This document shows, piece by piece, positions 1 through 8,637 of a DNA stretch of 64,000 nt. The position numbers were made by a program, and so were the translations under genes. Each line of letters starts with the position of its first letter. The first letter of the stretch is position 1. The stretch spans positions 62,001-126,000 of the forward strand of contig MLDA01000008.1 in NCBI GenBank assembly GCA_023896275.1. Reading direction: 5' to 3'. Below the pieces are notes generated by a model. That model worked only from the letters and a program-made list of their open reading frames with translations. It had not been told where the DNA came from and did no database searches. The DNA is from Kocuria rosea subsp. polaris (GTDB taxonomy: Bacteria; Actinomycetota; Actinomycetes; Actinomycetales; Micrococcaceae).

Positions 1-776
1 CCGATGAGGTTGGTCGTCCCGAGGAACGTCGCGGTGAACCGGGTCGAGGGGCGCTCGTAGAGGTCTTCGGGTGTGCCGATCTGCTCCACGCGGCCCTCGT
101 TGAAGACCGCGACGCGATCGGAGAGCGTCAGCGCCTCCTCCTGGTCGTGGGTGACGAAGACGAACGTGATGCCGACGTCGCGCTGGATCTGCTTGAGTTC
201 GATCTGCATCTGTTCGCGCAGCTGCTTGTCGAGTGCGCCGAGCGGCTCGTCCAGGAGCAGGACCTCCGGCTCGAGCACGAGGGCCCGCGCGAGCGCGACC
301 CGCTGCCGCTGGCCGCCGGAAAGCTGCGATGGCAGCCGATCGGCCACGTGCGGCAGCCGGATCATCTCGAGCGCCTCGGCCACGCGGCGTCGTCGTTCCG
401 ACTTCGAGACCCGGCGCAGCTTGAGCCCGTACTCGATGTTCTGGGCGACGCTCATGTGCGGGAAGAGGGCGTAGTCCTGGAAAACCGTGTTCACTGCCCG
501 GTCGAAGGGGGGCGCGTCGGTGACGTCCCGCTCGCCCAGGTGGATGGTGCCCGCCGTCGGCAGTTCGAAGCCGGCGATCAGCCGCAGGACCGTGGTCTTG
601 CCCGAACCGGAGGGGCCGAGCAGGGAGAAGAACTCGCCCTGCCGAATCGTCAAGTCCAGCCCCTGAACGGCCGTGAAGTCTCCGAAGGACTTGACGACGT
701 TCGTCAGACGGATCGCCGCACCGGCCTCGTTGACCCCGTCGGCCGCCGTGGCCCGGATCGTTTCCACTGCTGTCAT
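1..776 (-). CDS. PotA-type ABC transporter ATP-binding protein (3' end outside the window)
   Basis: ATP-hydrolysing subunit of an importer of the spermidine/putrescine/iron(III) class (PotA/FbpC). The visible 258 residues carry Walker [10 protein letters not shown] at 54-62, a Q-loop ([12 protein letters not shown]), the signature [15 protein letters not shown], Walker B VLLLDEP and the switch histidine in FVTHDQEEA. The start ATG at 776 has GGAAGG seven bases upstream. The reading frame is open to the window edge, so the TOBE-like C-terminal domain and the partner permease and binding-protein genes lie outside. It is divergent from the GntR and Cache genes, which suggests that regulator controls it. 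Polyamine specificity is inferred from family resemblance only; other small organic or iron substrates are possible. Confidence 0.9.
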   Translation of the reverse strand, partial: MTAVETIRATAADGVNEAGAAIRLTNVVKSFGDFTAVQGLDLTIRQGEFFSLLGPSGSGKTTVLRLIAGFELPTAGTIHLGERDVTDAPPFDRAVNTVFQDYALFPHMSVAQNIEYGLKLRRVSKSERRRRVAEALEMIRLPHVADRLPSQLSGGQRQRVALARALVLEPEVLLLDEPLGALDKQLREQMQIELKQIQRDVGITFVFVTHDQEEALTLSDRVAVFNEGRVEQIGTPEDLYERPSTRFTATFLGTTNLI

Positions 777-842
777 CGCTGTGCCTTCCGCTGTTGGATT
801 CCCGAGCCTTCGACACTCGTCGATGTGGCCCGGCTCACGTGA

Positions 843-867
843 TCTGGGTTAAAGATATGAACCCAGA
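843..867. promoter_or_regulatory. 8-bp inverted repeat, candidate GntR operator
   Basis: TCTGGGTT (843-850) and AACCCAGA (860-867) are perfect inverted arms separated by 9 bases. They lie in the 187-bp divergent gap between the ABC ATPase gene and the GntR gene. The surrounding 840-900 bases are AT-richer than the flanks, as expected for a promoter region. Binding by the neighbouring regulator is inference. Confidence 0.5.
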
Positions 868-963
868 CTTTAAATGTCTAGGCTTTTGCCAGGATTTCTT
901 GAGAACCGCCCAACATGACCGCCGCTGGTGGGAAGGACGCCGCCCGTCTGCAAAGATCGACTC

Positions 964-1704
964 ATGCCCCAGCCGACGACGCCGCACCACCGCCTGCGGG
1001 CGGCCGTGTTCTCGCCCCTGAGCGAGAACGGCAAAGCCGATCAGGTCGAGGACCGCCTCCTGCAGGGCATCATCGCCGGCATCCTCTCCGATGGGGACCG
1101 CCTCCCCCGCGAGACCGAACTCGCCACCTCGCTCGGCGTCGCGACCGTCACGGCGCGCGAAGCGCTCGTGGGGCTACGGGCGCGGGGACTACTGACGACC
1201 CGTCGCGGGCGCGACGGCGGCAGCTTCATCACCGTGCGTCCCGAGGACCGGCTCCGGCTCGTCGCCGAACGCCTCAACCACCTCTCCCGAGTCGAGCTGC
1301 GCGACACGGCCATCCACTACAGCGCCATCGCCTCCACTGCGGCCGGACTGGCGGCGCGTTTCGCGGACGCGAACGACGTCGCCCTCCTGCGCAGCCTGCT
1401 TTCCGGCGACTCGTGGATGCACGCGACCGGGAACTTCCTGCTCGAGCTCGCCGCGCTCAGCCAGTCGGCGCGGCTGACCCGCGAATACGTCCGCCTGCAC
1501 GCCGAGTTCGGCATGCTGCTCCTCGGCGCCGAACACGACGACTCGCTGGGCGGCGAGGTCCTGGGCTACTGCGAGCGCATCGCCTCGGCCATCGAGGCGG
1601 GCGACGGCGCACAAGCCCGCGAACTCACGGACGGATACGTCGCCCAGCTGCTGGACTGGCTCATCCGCGAGCACAGCGCGCTCGCCGCACGATCATCACC
1701 GTAG
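964..1704 (+). CDS. FadR-type GntR-family transcriptional regulator
   Basis: 246-residue cytoplasmic DNA-binding regulator. An N-terminal winged helix (about residues 20-85) reads LPRETELATSLGV...TAREALVGLRARGLL, the typical GntR recognition region. The rest is an all-helical FCD-like ligand domain. The Asp/His metal ligands usual in FCD domains are not obvious, since the helix around MHATGNFLLELAALSQSARL has no D-x3-H, so the ligand may not be a metal-bound carboxylate. Start choice: ATG 964 gives a normal length; a GTG at 928 would add 12 residues without a ribosome site. The Cache gene follows 59 bases downstream on the same strand, and the ABC ATPase gene is divergent. Confidence 0.85.
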   Translation: MPQPTTPHHRLRAAVFSPLSENGKADQVEDRLLQGIIAGILSDGDRLPRETELATSLGVATVTAREALVGLRARGLLTTRRGRDGGSFITVRPEDRLRLVAERLNHLSRVELRDTAIHYSAIASTAAGLAARFADANDVALLRSLLSGDSWMHATGNFLLELAALSQSARLTREYVRLHAEFGMLLLGAEHDDSLGGEVLGYCERIASAIEAGDGAQARELTDGYVAQLLDWLIREHSALAARSSP

Positions 1705-1763
1705 TCACTCATCCACTCATCGCCCGCGAGGGCGTACCCATCGAGGTCACTGAAGGAGGCATC

Positions 1764-2474
1764 GTGGCAGCATCGCACCCCGCCGCGGCCGACATCACGG
1801 CGCATTTCACGCGCGTCATCGACATGCTCACAGACTGGACCGGTCCGCTCGGCGCGCTGTTCGACGCGTCGGAAGGGCGGCGGCCGACGCACCAAGAGGC
1901 CGACGCCGTGATCGAGCCGCTCGCCGGCTCGGCCCTCGAGACGCCGGGATCCGTACTCGTGGGGGCGGGCTTCATCGCCGCGGAGGACGTCTTGTCCAAC
2001 GCCCGCTGGCACATGGCTTGGTGGCAGGGCGCGGCGAAGCTCCGGCTGATGTCCGTCTCGCCGGCAGAGGCCGGAGAGATCTACGTCCGGCGGGAGTGGT
2101 TCACGACGCCGCTGGAGCTGCGCCGCCCGCACATCACCGGCCCCTACGTCGATTTTCTCTGCACGGACGAGTACACGGTCACCCTCTCGGTGCCCTTGCT
2201 CGCGCCGGAACCCTTCGGGATCGTCGGCGCGGACATGTTCGTCGCGCAGCTCGAGCCGACGGTCGGTCCGCTGCTCGCCAGCATCTCCCCCACCGCGTCG
2301 CTGGTGAACCGTTCCGGCCGCGTGCTCGTCTCGGCCGATCCGCGCATCGCCGCGGGCACCGTCCTCACCGACCCGTGGGTCCCCGGGCAGCACGACGTCG
2401 CGGCGCGCGAGGACGGGTCCCACGTGCAACTCACCGGCTGCGGTGACCTGCCGCTGGCGGTTGTGACCCGGTAA
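1764..2474 (+). CDS. Stand-alone cytosolic Cache/PDC-like sensor domain protein
   Basis: 236-residue protein starting at GTG 1764 behind a strong GAAGGAGG site. It has no signal peptide or membrane segment. The middle and C-terminal parts (EIYVRREWFTTPLE, GPYVDFLCTDEYTVTLSVPL, GIVGADMFVAQLEP, VLVSADPRIAAGTV) look like the paired-strand fold of Cache/PDC ligand-sensing domains, in which the YVD...T.S.P stretch forms the ligand pocket. Cache domains are usually extracytoplasmic and fused to kinases or chemoreceptors; here the domain is free and intracellular. It is probably cotranscribed with the GntR gene, so a role in sensing the substrate of the divergent transporter is a reasonable inference. 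An assignment as an enzyme cannot be excluded. Confidence 0.65.
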   Translation: MAASHPAAADITAHFTRVIDMLTDWTGPLGALFDASEGRRPTHQEADAVIEPLAGSALETPGSVLVGAGFIAAEDVLSNARWHMAWWQGAAKLRLMSVSPAEAGEIYVRREWFTTPLELRRPHITGPYVDFLCTDEYTVTLSVPLLAPEPFGIVGADMFVAQLEPTVGPLLASISPTASLVNRSGRVLVSADPRIAAGTVLTDPWVPGQHDVAAREDGSHVQLTGCGDLPLAVVTR

Positions 2475-2509
2475 GTCCGCAGCAGGCACCCGCCCGGCCC
2501 TCGCCCGCG

Positions 2510-3091
2510 CTACTCCTTGAAGTCGATCACGAGCCGGCCGTCGTCGTACATGATCACGGAATACGCGCGTTGGGTGTCCAGCGAGACGAAGTAGCTGGCC
2601 GCGCCCTCGAACACGGCGGTCGTGACGGTCTGCGCGATGTTGATCTTCTGGCCGGTCCACTCGGTGTCGATGACGGCGTGGCCGTGCTCGGCGCCGGCCA
2701 TCCCGGGCTGCAGGCCGGTCACGTAGATCGCCAGGTGGGCGTCGCCGGCCATGGCGATGTCGTGTCCGCTGCCGGGAGCGACGGGCTGATCCACGTATTC
2801 GGTGCGCCACCCAGGCAGCCCGTCACCGGAGTGGGCGAACACGATCCGGTCGTACCCGGGGTGGTCGCCGGCGCGCACGACGTCGAGCAGGAGTTGCTGC
2901 CCCTCGTCGGGCGGGCTCACGGCCGCCGGGAACCCCTTGCTCTGCCGGTCCGTGGTGTCGTAGGCGCCGGGCAGAACGGGCGCCGGTACCGCACCGTTGT
3001 CTGGCTCCGGATAGCCGCCGCAAGCGGCGAGGAGCAGTACGACGGCGGTCGCGGCTACCGCGCGGGCGGGCCTGCGGCGTGCTGTGCGCAT
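2510..3091 (-). CDS. Lipoprotein with AMIN-like domain
   Basis: 193-residue secreted lipoprotein. A basic N-terminus and hydrophobic run end in the lipobox LLAAC, with lipidated Cys24. The mature part (LLLDVVRAGDHPGYDRIVFAHSG..., AGDAHLAIYVTGLQPG, ISQ-like strands, AYSVIMYDDGRLVIDFKE) matches the actinobacterial AMIN-like family, thought to be a cell-envelope binding domain. ATG 3091 is preferred over the adjacent GTG 3094; GGGAAGGGG lies upstream. It is downstream of and on the same strand as hspR-dnaJ, but separate from that operon in the sense that it follows hspR by reading direction only at 100 bases. Its exact role is unknown. Confidence 0.75.
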   Translation of the reverse strand: MRTARRRPARAVAATAVVLLLAACGGYPEPDNGAVPAPVLPGAYDTTDRQSKGFPAAVSPPDEGQQLLLDVVRAGDHPGYDRIVFAHSGDGLPGWRTEYVDQPVAPGSGHDIAMAGDAHLAIYVTGLQPGMAGAEHGHAVIDTEWTGQKINIAQTVTTAVFEGAASYFVSLDTQRAYSVIMYDDGRLVIDFKE

Positions 3092-3191
3092 CACGGCCCC
3101 TTCCCTCAGCGCTCACGGTAGTGCCGAGGACAGGTAAGGGGAAAGGGCTACGGCCGGCGAACACCGGATCGAGGCCGCATCGTGACCTGGG

Positions 3192-3632
3192 TCAACGCCC
3201 GTTCTTGCGGGAGGGCTGCCAGATGACCAGGGCCTGGCTGCGCGCGCGGGGGCGCTGGCCGCGGGCCAGGGTGACAACGTCGCCGGCGGCGCCGGCCGCG
3301 AACACGCGGGAGAGATCGGGGCGGCCGCGCGCGGCCAGGCGTGTCTGCTCGAGCTCGTCGCTCAGTTCGGTGACGCGCGAGCGCAAGGCCGCGACCTGGT
3401 TCTCGAGCTCGATGATGCGCTTGATGCCCTCGAGCGAGACGCCGTCCTTGGACAGGCGCTGGATCTCGCGCAGGGCCTGGACGTCGCGCTGGCTGTAGCG
3501 GCGATGTTTGCCCCGCTGCCGCTGGGGCCGCACGAGCCCCAGCCGGTCGTACTGGCGCAGGGTCTGCGGGTGCATGTCGGCGAGCTCGGCCGCCACCGAG
3601 ATCACGAAAACGGGGGAGAACTCGTCCGTCAT
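3192..3632 (-). CDS. hspR: HspR, MerR-family heat-shock repressor
   Basis: 146-residue repressor of the dnaK operon. The MerR-type winged helix (VFVISVAAELADMHPQTLRQYDRLGLV, then RYSQRDVQALREIQRLSKDGVSLEGIKRII) is followed by a coiled-coil (about residues 75-100, ENQVAALRSRVTELSDELEQ) and a basic tail. In actinobacteria HspR binds HAIR repeats with DnaK as corepressor; two such repeats are present upstream of dnaK at 7314-7334 and 7366-7386. It is the last gene of dnaK-grpE-dnaJ-hspR, starting 9 bases after dnaJ with a GGAGGTAGCC ribosome site, so it represses its own operon. Confidence 0.95.
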   Translation of the reverse strand: MTDEFSPVFVISVAAELADMHPQTLRQYDRLGLVRPQRQRGKHRRYSQRDVQALREIQRLSKDGVSLEGIKRIIELENQVAALRSRVTELSDELEQTRLAARGRPDLSRVFAAGAAGDVVTLARGQRPRARSQALVIWQPSRKNGR

Positions 3633-3641
3633 GGCTACCTC

Positions 3642-4628
3642 CTACAGTGCGGCTTTGGCCGCCAGGCCGGCGCGCGGGTCGGCGTCGGTCGTCGCCTCGG
3701 CGAACGCCTTGACGGCGTCCTTCGCGGCGCCGTTGAGGTTCTGCGGCACCACCACGTCGAGCGTGACCAGCAGGTCCCCCGTCGCCTTCTTGGTCTCCAC
3801 GCCGCGGCCCTTGAGCCGCAGCGTGCGCCCCGAGTTCGATCCGGCGGGCACCTTCAACTTGACCGAATCACCGGTGAGCGTCGGGACCTCGATCTGCCCG
3901 CCGAGCGCAGCCTCGGCGAACGAGACCGGCACGTGCACGCGGATGTTGTTCTCCTCGCGGGAGAAGAAGGAGTGGGGCTTGACCGAAACCTTCACCAGCA
4001 AGTCGCCGTTCCCAGCCGGGCCGGCCTGGCCTTTGCCGCGCACGCGCACGCTCTGGCCGTCTTTGATGCCCGCGGGGATGCGCACCTCGATGATCTCGCC
4101 ACTCGGCTCGCGCAGGTTGACCACAGTGCCCTTGATCGATCCGCCGAAGGAGATCGACGTATTCGCCGTGCGGTCTGCGCCCTTGCGCGGGGCCTGTTGG
4201 AAGCCGCCGCCGAAGCCGCCGCCCCCGAAGAGGTCGGCGAAGTCGGGCGGGACCTGCCCTCCGCCGCCGAAACCACCACCGCGACCTCCCCCGCCGAAGC
4301 CGCCGCCGCGGCCACCGCCGAAGAGGTCGGCAAAGACGTCGTCGTAGCCGGCACCGCCGGCGCCCGGCCCGCCCGACTGGAAACGGGCACCGGAGCCCAT
4401 CGCGCGGATCGCGTCGTACTGCTGGCGCTCCTCGGGATCGGAAAGGACCGTATTGGCCTCGGCGATGTCCTTGAATTTCTGCTCCGCCGACGCGTCCCCG
4501 GGGTTGGTGTCGGGGTGGTACTTGCGGGCGAGCTTGCGGTACGCCTTCTTGATGTCAGCGTCGGTCGCGTCCTTGGAGACGCCAAGGATCGCGTAGAAGT
4601 CCTTGTCGACCCAGTCCTGACTGGCCAT
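3642..4628 (-). CDS. dnaJ: DnaJ-family co-chaperone without zinc finger
   Basis: 328-residue J-domain co-chaperone that stimulates the DnaK ATPase. The J domain (residues about 8-72) has the HPD motif in [12 protein letters not shown]. It is followed by a long Gly/Phe-rich linker (about 95-155) with repeated RGGGFGGGG blocks, and then the two C-terminal beta-barrel substrate domains. The four CxxCxGxG zinc motifs of classical DnaJ are absent, so it is a CbpA-like (type II) J protein occupying the dnaJ place in the operon. ATG 4628 is chosen because AGGAGGCGCCTG precedes it; an in-frame ATG at 4643 would overlap that ribosome site. It is flanked by grpE and hspR. Confidence 0.93.
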   Translation of the reverse strand: MASQDWVDKDFYAILGVSKDATDADIKKAYRKLARKYHPDTNPGDASAEQKFKDIAEANTVLSDPEERQQYDAIRAMGSGARFQSGGPGAGGAGYDDVFADLFGGGRGGGFGGGGRGGGFGGGGQVPPDFADLFGGGGFGGGFQQAPRKGADRTANTSISFGGSIKGTVVNLREPSGEIIEVRIPAGIKDGQSVRVRGKGQAGPAGNGDLLVKVSVKPHSFFSREENNIRVHVPVSFAEAALGGQIEVPTLTGDSVKLKVPAGSNSGRTLRLKGRGVETKKATGDLLVTLDVVVPQNLNGAAKDAVKAFAEATTDADPRAGLAAKAAL

Positions 4629-4736
4629 CAGGCGCCTCCTCATTCTCTGTTCTTGTCATGAAATCTTAGGGGGGCGGGCGCCGCCGTCGTGATGTACGAC
4701 GGCGGCGCTACGCCGGGGTGCGTGATCCGCCGCGGG

Positions 4737-5378
4737 CTATTCGCCCGTGGAGACGATCACGCCGGCGGCGCGCAGGACGCGCTCGCCCTTCTTGTATCCG
4801 ACCCGCAGCACCTGCGCGACGTGGTCCGCGGGGACCTCGGCGTCCGGCTGCTGCATGAGTGCTTCGTGGAAGTTCGGGTCGAATTCGGCCCCGGCCTCCT
4901 CGATGCGCTCGAGCCCGTGGCCCTCGAGGATCGTGGCGAGCTTGCGGGCGACGGCCGCGAACGGCCCGTCCTCGAGGTCGCCGTGGGCGCGGGCCGCGTC
5001 CAGATCGTCGAGGACCGGAAGCAGCGAGCCGAGCACGGACTGCACGGCGAGTTCGCGAACCTGCTCCCGATCGCGCTCAACGCGCTTGCGGTAGTTCACG
5101 TACTCGGCCTGCAGGCGCAGCAAGTCATTGCGGAGCTCGGCCTCGACGTCGCTCGCGGCGACCTCCTCGGCCGGCGCATCTTCCCCGCCGGCTTCGTTGA
5201 TGATGCGCTCGGCCTCAGCGAGGGCGTCGGCGCCGGCGTCCGCCGCGGCGGAGTCGTCCGACTCCACCGCAGCGTCTTCCGTGCCGCGCGGCTGGCCCGT
5301 CTCCGGGTCGATCTTCCGCTTGTCGGTGAAGTTCACGGGCTCGTCGCCGTGCTCCTCCTCGTTACCGTGGTGCGGCAT
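4737..5378 (-). CDS. grpE: GrpE nucleotide exchange factor
   Basis: 213-residue nucleotide-exchange factor for DnaK. The N-terminal third is acidic and disordered (EESDDSAAADAGADALAEAE-like). A long coiled-coil (about 80-125, LRLQAEYVNYRKRVERDREQ) contains the GrpE dimerisation signature, and the beta-domain (GHGLERIEEAGAEFDPNFHEALM...VLRVGYKKGERVLRAAGVIVS) contacts DnaK. It starts 14 bases downstream of the dnaK stop and is 108 bases upstream of dnaJ, in the expected order. Confidence 0.97.
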   Translation of the reverse strand: MPHHGNEEEHGDEPVNFTDKRKIDPETGQPRGTEDAAVESDDSAAADAGADALAEAERIINEAGGEDAPAEEVAASDVEAELRNDLLRLQAEYVNYRKRVERDREQVRELAVQSVLGSLLPVLDDLDAARAHGDLEDGPFAAVARKLATILEGHGLERIEEAGAEFDPNFHEALMQQPDAEVPADHVAQVLRVGYKKGERVLRAAGVIVSTGE

Positions 5379-5392
5379 GGAATGAACCGTCC

Positions 5393-7243
<1,851 letters not shown>

Positions 7244-7313
7244 GAGGGTTCCTTCTTTCTGACGATGGATTCCTGGCGCCCGACCGACCTCGGAAATCGA
7301 CCCGAAGGGAACG

Positions 7314-7334
7314 GTTGAGCGTTCTGCACTCAAC
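7314..7334. promoter_or_regulatory. HAIR box 1 (HspR operator), downstream side of the dnaK promoter
   Basis: GTTGAGC (7314-7320), 7 bases, ACTCAAC (7328-7334). This matches the HAIR consensus CTTGAGT-N7-ACTCAAG apart from end bases. It touches the -10 element of the dnaK promoter, so bound HspR should block polymerase. Confidence 0.88.
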
Positions 7335-7360
7335 TCTACTCAGGCACGCGCAGCTGTCAA
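7333..7360 (-). promoter_or_regulatory. dnaK operon promoter (sigma70-like)
   Basis: Read on the minus strand: -35 TTGACA (7360-7355), a 16-base spacer, -10 TAGAGT (7338-7333). Both hexamers are near consensus, unusual in a GC-rich genome. It is bracketed by the two HAIR boxes, with an untranslated leader of about 85 bases to the dnaK start. Confidence 0.8.
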
Positions 7361-7365
7361 ACCAA

Positions 7366-7386
7366 GTTGAGCGCATCCCACTCAAT
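7366..7386. promoter_or_regulatory. HAIR box 2 (HspR operator), upstream side of the dnaK promoter
   Basis: GTTGAGC (7366-7372), 7 bases, ACTCAAT (7380-7386). It sits just upstream of the -35 element, with its centre 52 bases (about five helical turns) from box 1. It lies on the side facing the protease gene. Confidence 0.85.
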
Positions 7387-7533
7387 TTCAGCGGAGATCG
7401 CCGGAAAGACGCGCTTTCTGCCCCGTATTTGCTTGGATCTTCAAGCGACCTGTGAAACATCTGTGTTAATTCTGCAGAAAATGTTCAACGACCCCTTTAC
7501 GAATGACCTACGTCACATTAGGTTCAGACTCGT

Positions 7534-7552
7534 GCCCCGGAAACACCGGGGC
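7534..7552 (+). other. Hairpin in the leader of the protease gene
   Basis: GCCCCGG (7534-7540), loop AAACA, CCGGGGC (7546-7552): a perfect 7-bp stem, 30 bases ahead of the protease ATG. There is no T-tract, so it is more likely an mRNA-stability or leader structure than a terminator. The rest of the 339-bp dnaK/protease gap holds the HAIR boxes and promoter, and nothing else that I can support. Confidence 0.45.
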
Positions 7553-7582
7553 CGACCTCCACCGAGGAAAGGTACGAAATCC

Positions 7583-8563
7583 ATGAAGAAGTGGAAATCA
7601 ACCACGGCGCTTGTCGCCGCGGCCCTGCTCGCACTGGGCGGGTCCGCACTGCCGTCGATGGCCGCCCCGGAGAACGCTCCGGGCCAGACCGTCAAGAGCC
7701 ACGTCGTCGAACGGCCAGAAGCCGCCGCCGGATACTGGACGGCTGAGAAGATGCGCAACGCCATCCCCGGCGACGTCCTCGCCGAGCGCGCGATCGAACG
7801 CGGCGGCGCGGCGGGCAACGCCCAAGCCGAACGCGGGGCCGAGAAGAAGATCCGCGGTGCCGTCCCGAAGGCCAAGCCCGTCGGCAAGGGCGGCAAGCGG
7901 ACCATCGCCGTCCAGGAGACCCCCATCTCCCACGTCGGCAAGGTCTTCTTCACCCTCGGCGGACAGAACTACGTCTGCTCGGGCAACTCGATCATCTCCT
8001 CGAACAGCAACACCGTCTCCACGGCCGGGCACTGCCTGAACGAGGGCCCGGGCGCGTTCGCCACGAACTTCGTCTTCGTGCCCGCCTACGACAACGGCTC
8101 CGCACCCTACGGCCAGTGGGTGGCCCAGGAACTGCACGCCCCCTCGGCCTGGGTCAACTCCGGCGACATGGCCTACGACACCGGCTTCGCCGTCGTCGCA
8201 CCCCTGAATGGGCAGAATCTGAACGACGCCGTCGGCGCCTCGGGCGTCCAGTTCAACGCCGACCGTGGCCTCGGCTACAAGGCCTTCGGCTACCCGGCCG
8301 CCAACCCGTTCAACGGGCAGTACCTGTACTCCTGCCTCGACGGCGACTCGAGCAACGACCCCTACAACCCGCAGTTCAACTCGCAGGGCATCGACTGCGA
8401 CATGACCGGCGGCTCCTCGGGCGGCCCGTGGTTCCTCGGCACGGGCTCGAACGGCTACCAGAACTCCGTGAACTCCTACGGCTACGGCAGCAACTCCACC
8501 ACGATGTACGGCCCGTACTGGGGCTCGACCATCTACAACACCTACGCCGCCGCCTCCAACTAA
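7583..8563 (+). CDS. Secreted trypsin-fold (S1-like) serine protease
   Basis: 326-residue exported protease. The signal peptide (MKKWKSTTALVAAALLALGG...SMA, cleavage probably after AlaAla near 29) is followed by a propeptide of about 90 residues with R/K-rich patches. The mature catalytic domain has His150 in STAGHC, a candidate Asp199 in MAYDTGFAVV, and Ser279 in GGSSGGPW, where the usual GDSGGP has Ser for Asp. Cys151 and other Cys probably pair. The glycine-, asparagine- and tyrosine-rich C-terminus is typical of extracellular glutamyl-endopeptidase-like or general trypsin-like enzymes of actinobacteria. ATG 7583 follows GAGGAAAGG. It is a single gene, divergent from dnaK and ended by a strong terminator. 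Confidence 0.88.
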   Translation: MKKWKSTTALVAAALLALGGSALPSMAAPENAPGQTVKSHVVERPEAAAGYWTAEKMRNAIPGDVLAERAIERGGAAGNAQAERGAEKKIRGAVPKAKPVGKGGKRTIAVQETPISHVGKVFFTLGGQNYVCSGNSIISSNSNTVSTAGHCLNEGPGAFATNFVFVPAYDNGSAPYGQWVAQELHAPSAWVNSGDMAYDTGFAVVAPLNGQNLNDAVGASGVQFNADRGLGYKAFGYPAANPFNGQYLYSCLDGDSSNDPYNPQFNSQGIDCDMTGGSSGGPWFLGTGSNGYQNSVNSYGYGSNSTTMYGPYWGSTIYNTYAAASN

Positions 8564-8582
8564 GGCCACGGCGCAACGCGGC

Positions 8583-8622
8583 GAGGGCCGCCGACGGGAT
8601 CATCATCCCGCCGGCGGCCCTC
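8583..8622. terminator. Rho-independent terminator between convergent protease and MMPL genes
   Basis: GAGGGCCGCCG-ACGGGAT and ATCCCG-CCGGCGGCCCTC form a long GC-rich stem with a four-base loop. It lies 19 bases after the protease stop and 15 before the end of the MMPL gene on the other strand, so it probably serves both. Confidence 0.8.
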
Positions 8623-8637
8623 GTCGTTTCCGTGCCG

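Noticed and set aside
1566-2810. 414-codon minus-strand frame across the GntR, Cache and lipoprotein genes
   Set aside because: Antisense shadow of three well-supported genes; no domain.
4195-4330. Apparent tandem repeats of CCGCC/GCCGAA type
   Set aside because: They encode the Gly/Phe-rich linker of the J protein and are not a CRISPR or satellite.
7534-7552. Hairpin before the protease gene as a terminator
   Set aside because: It has no T-tract and lies in the leader of the gene, so I list it only as a leader structure.
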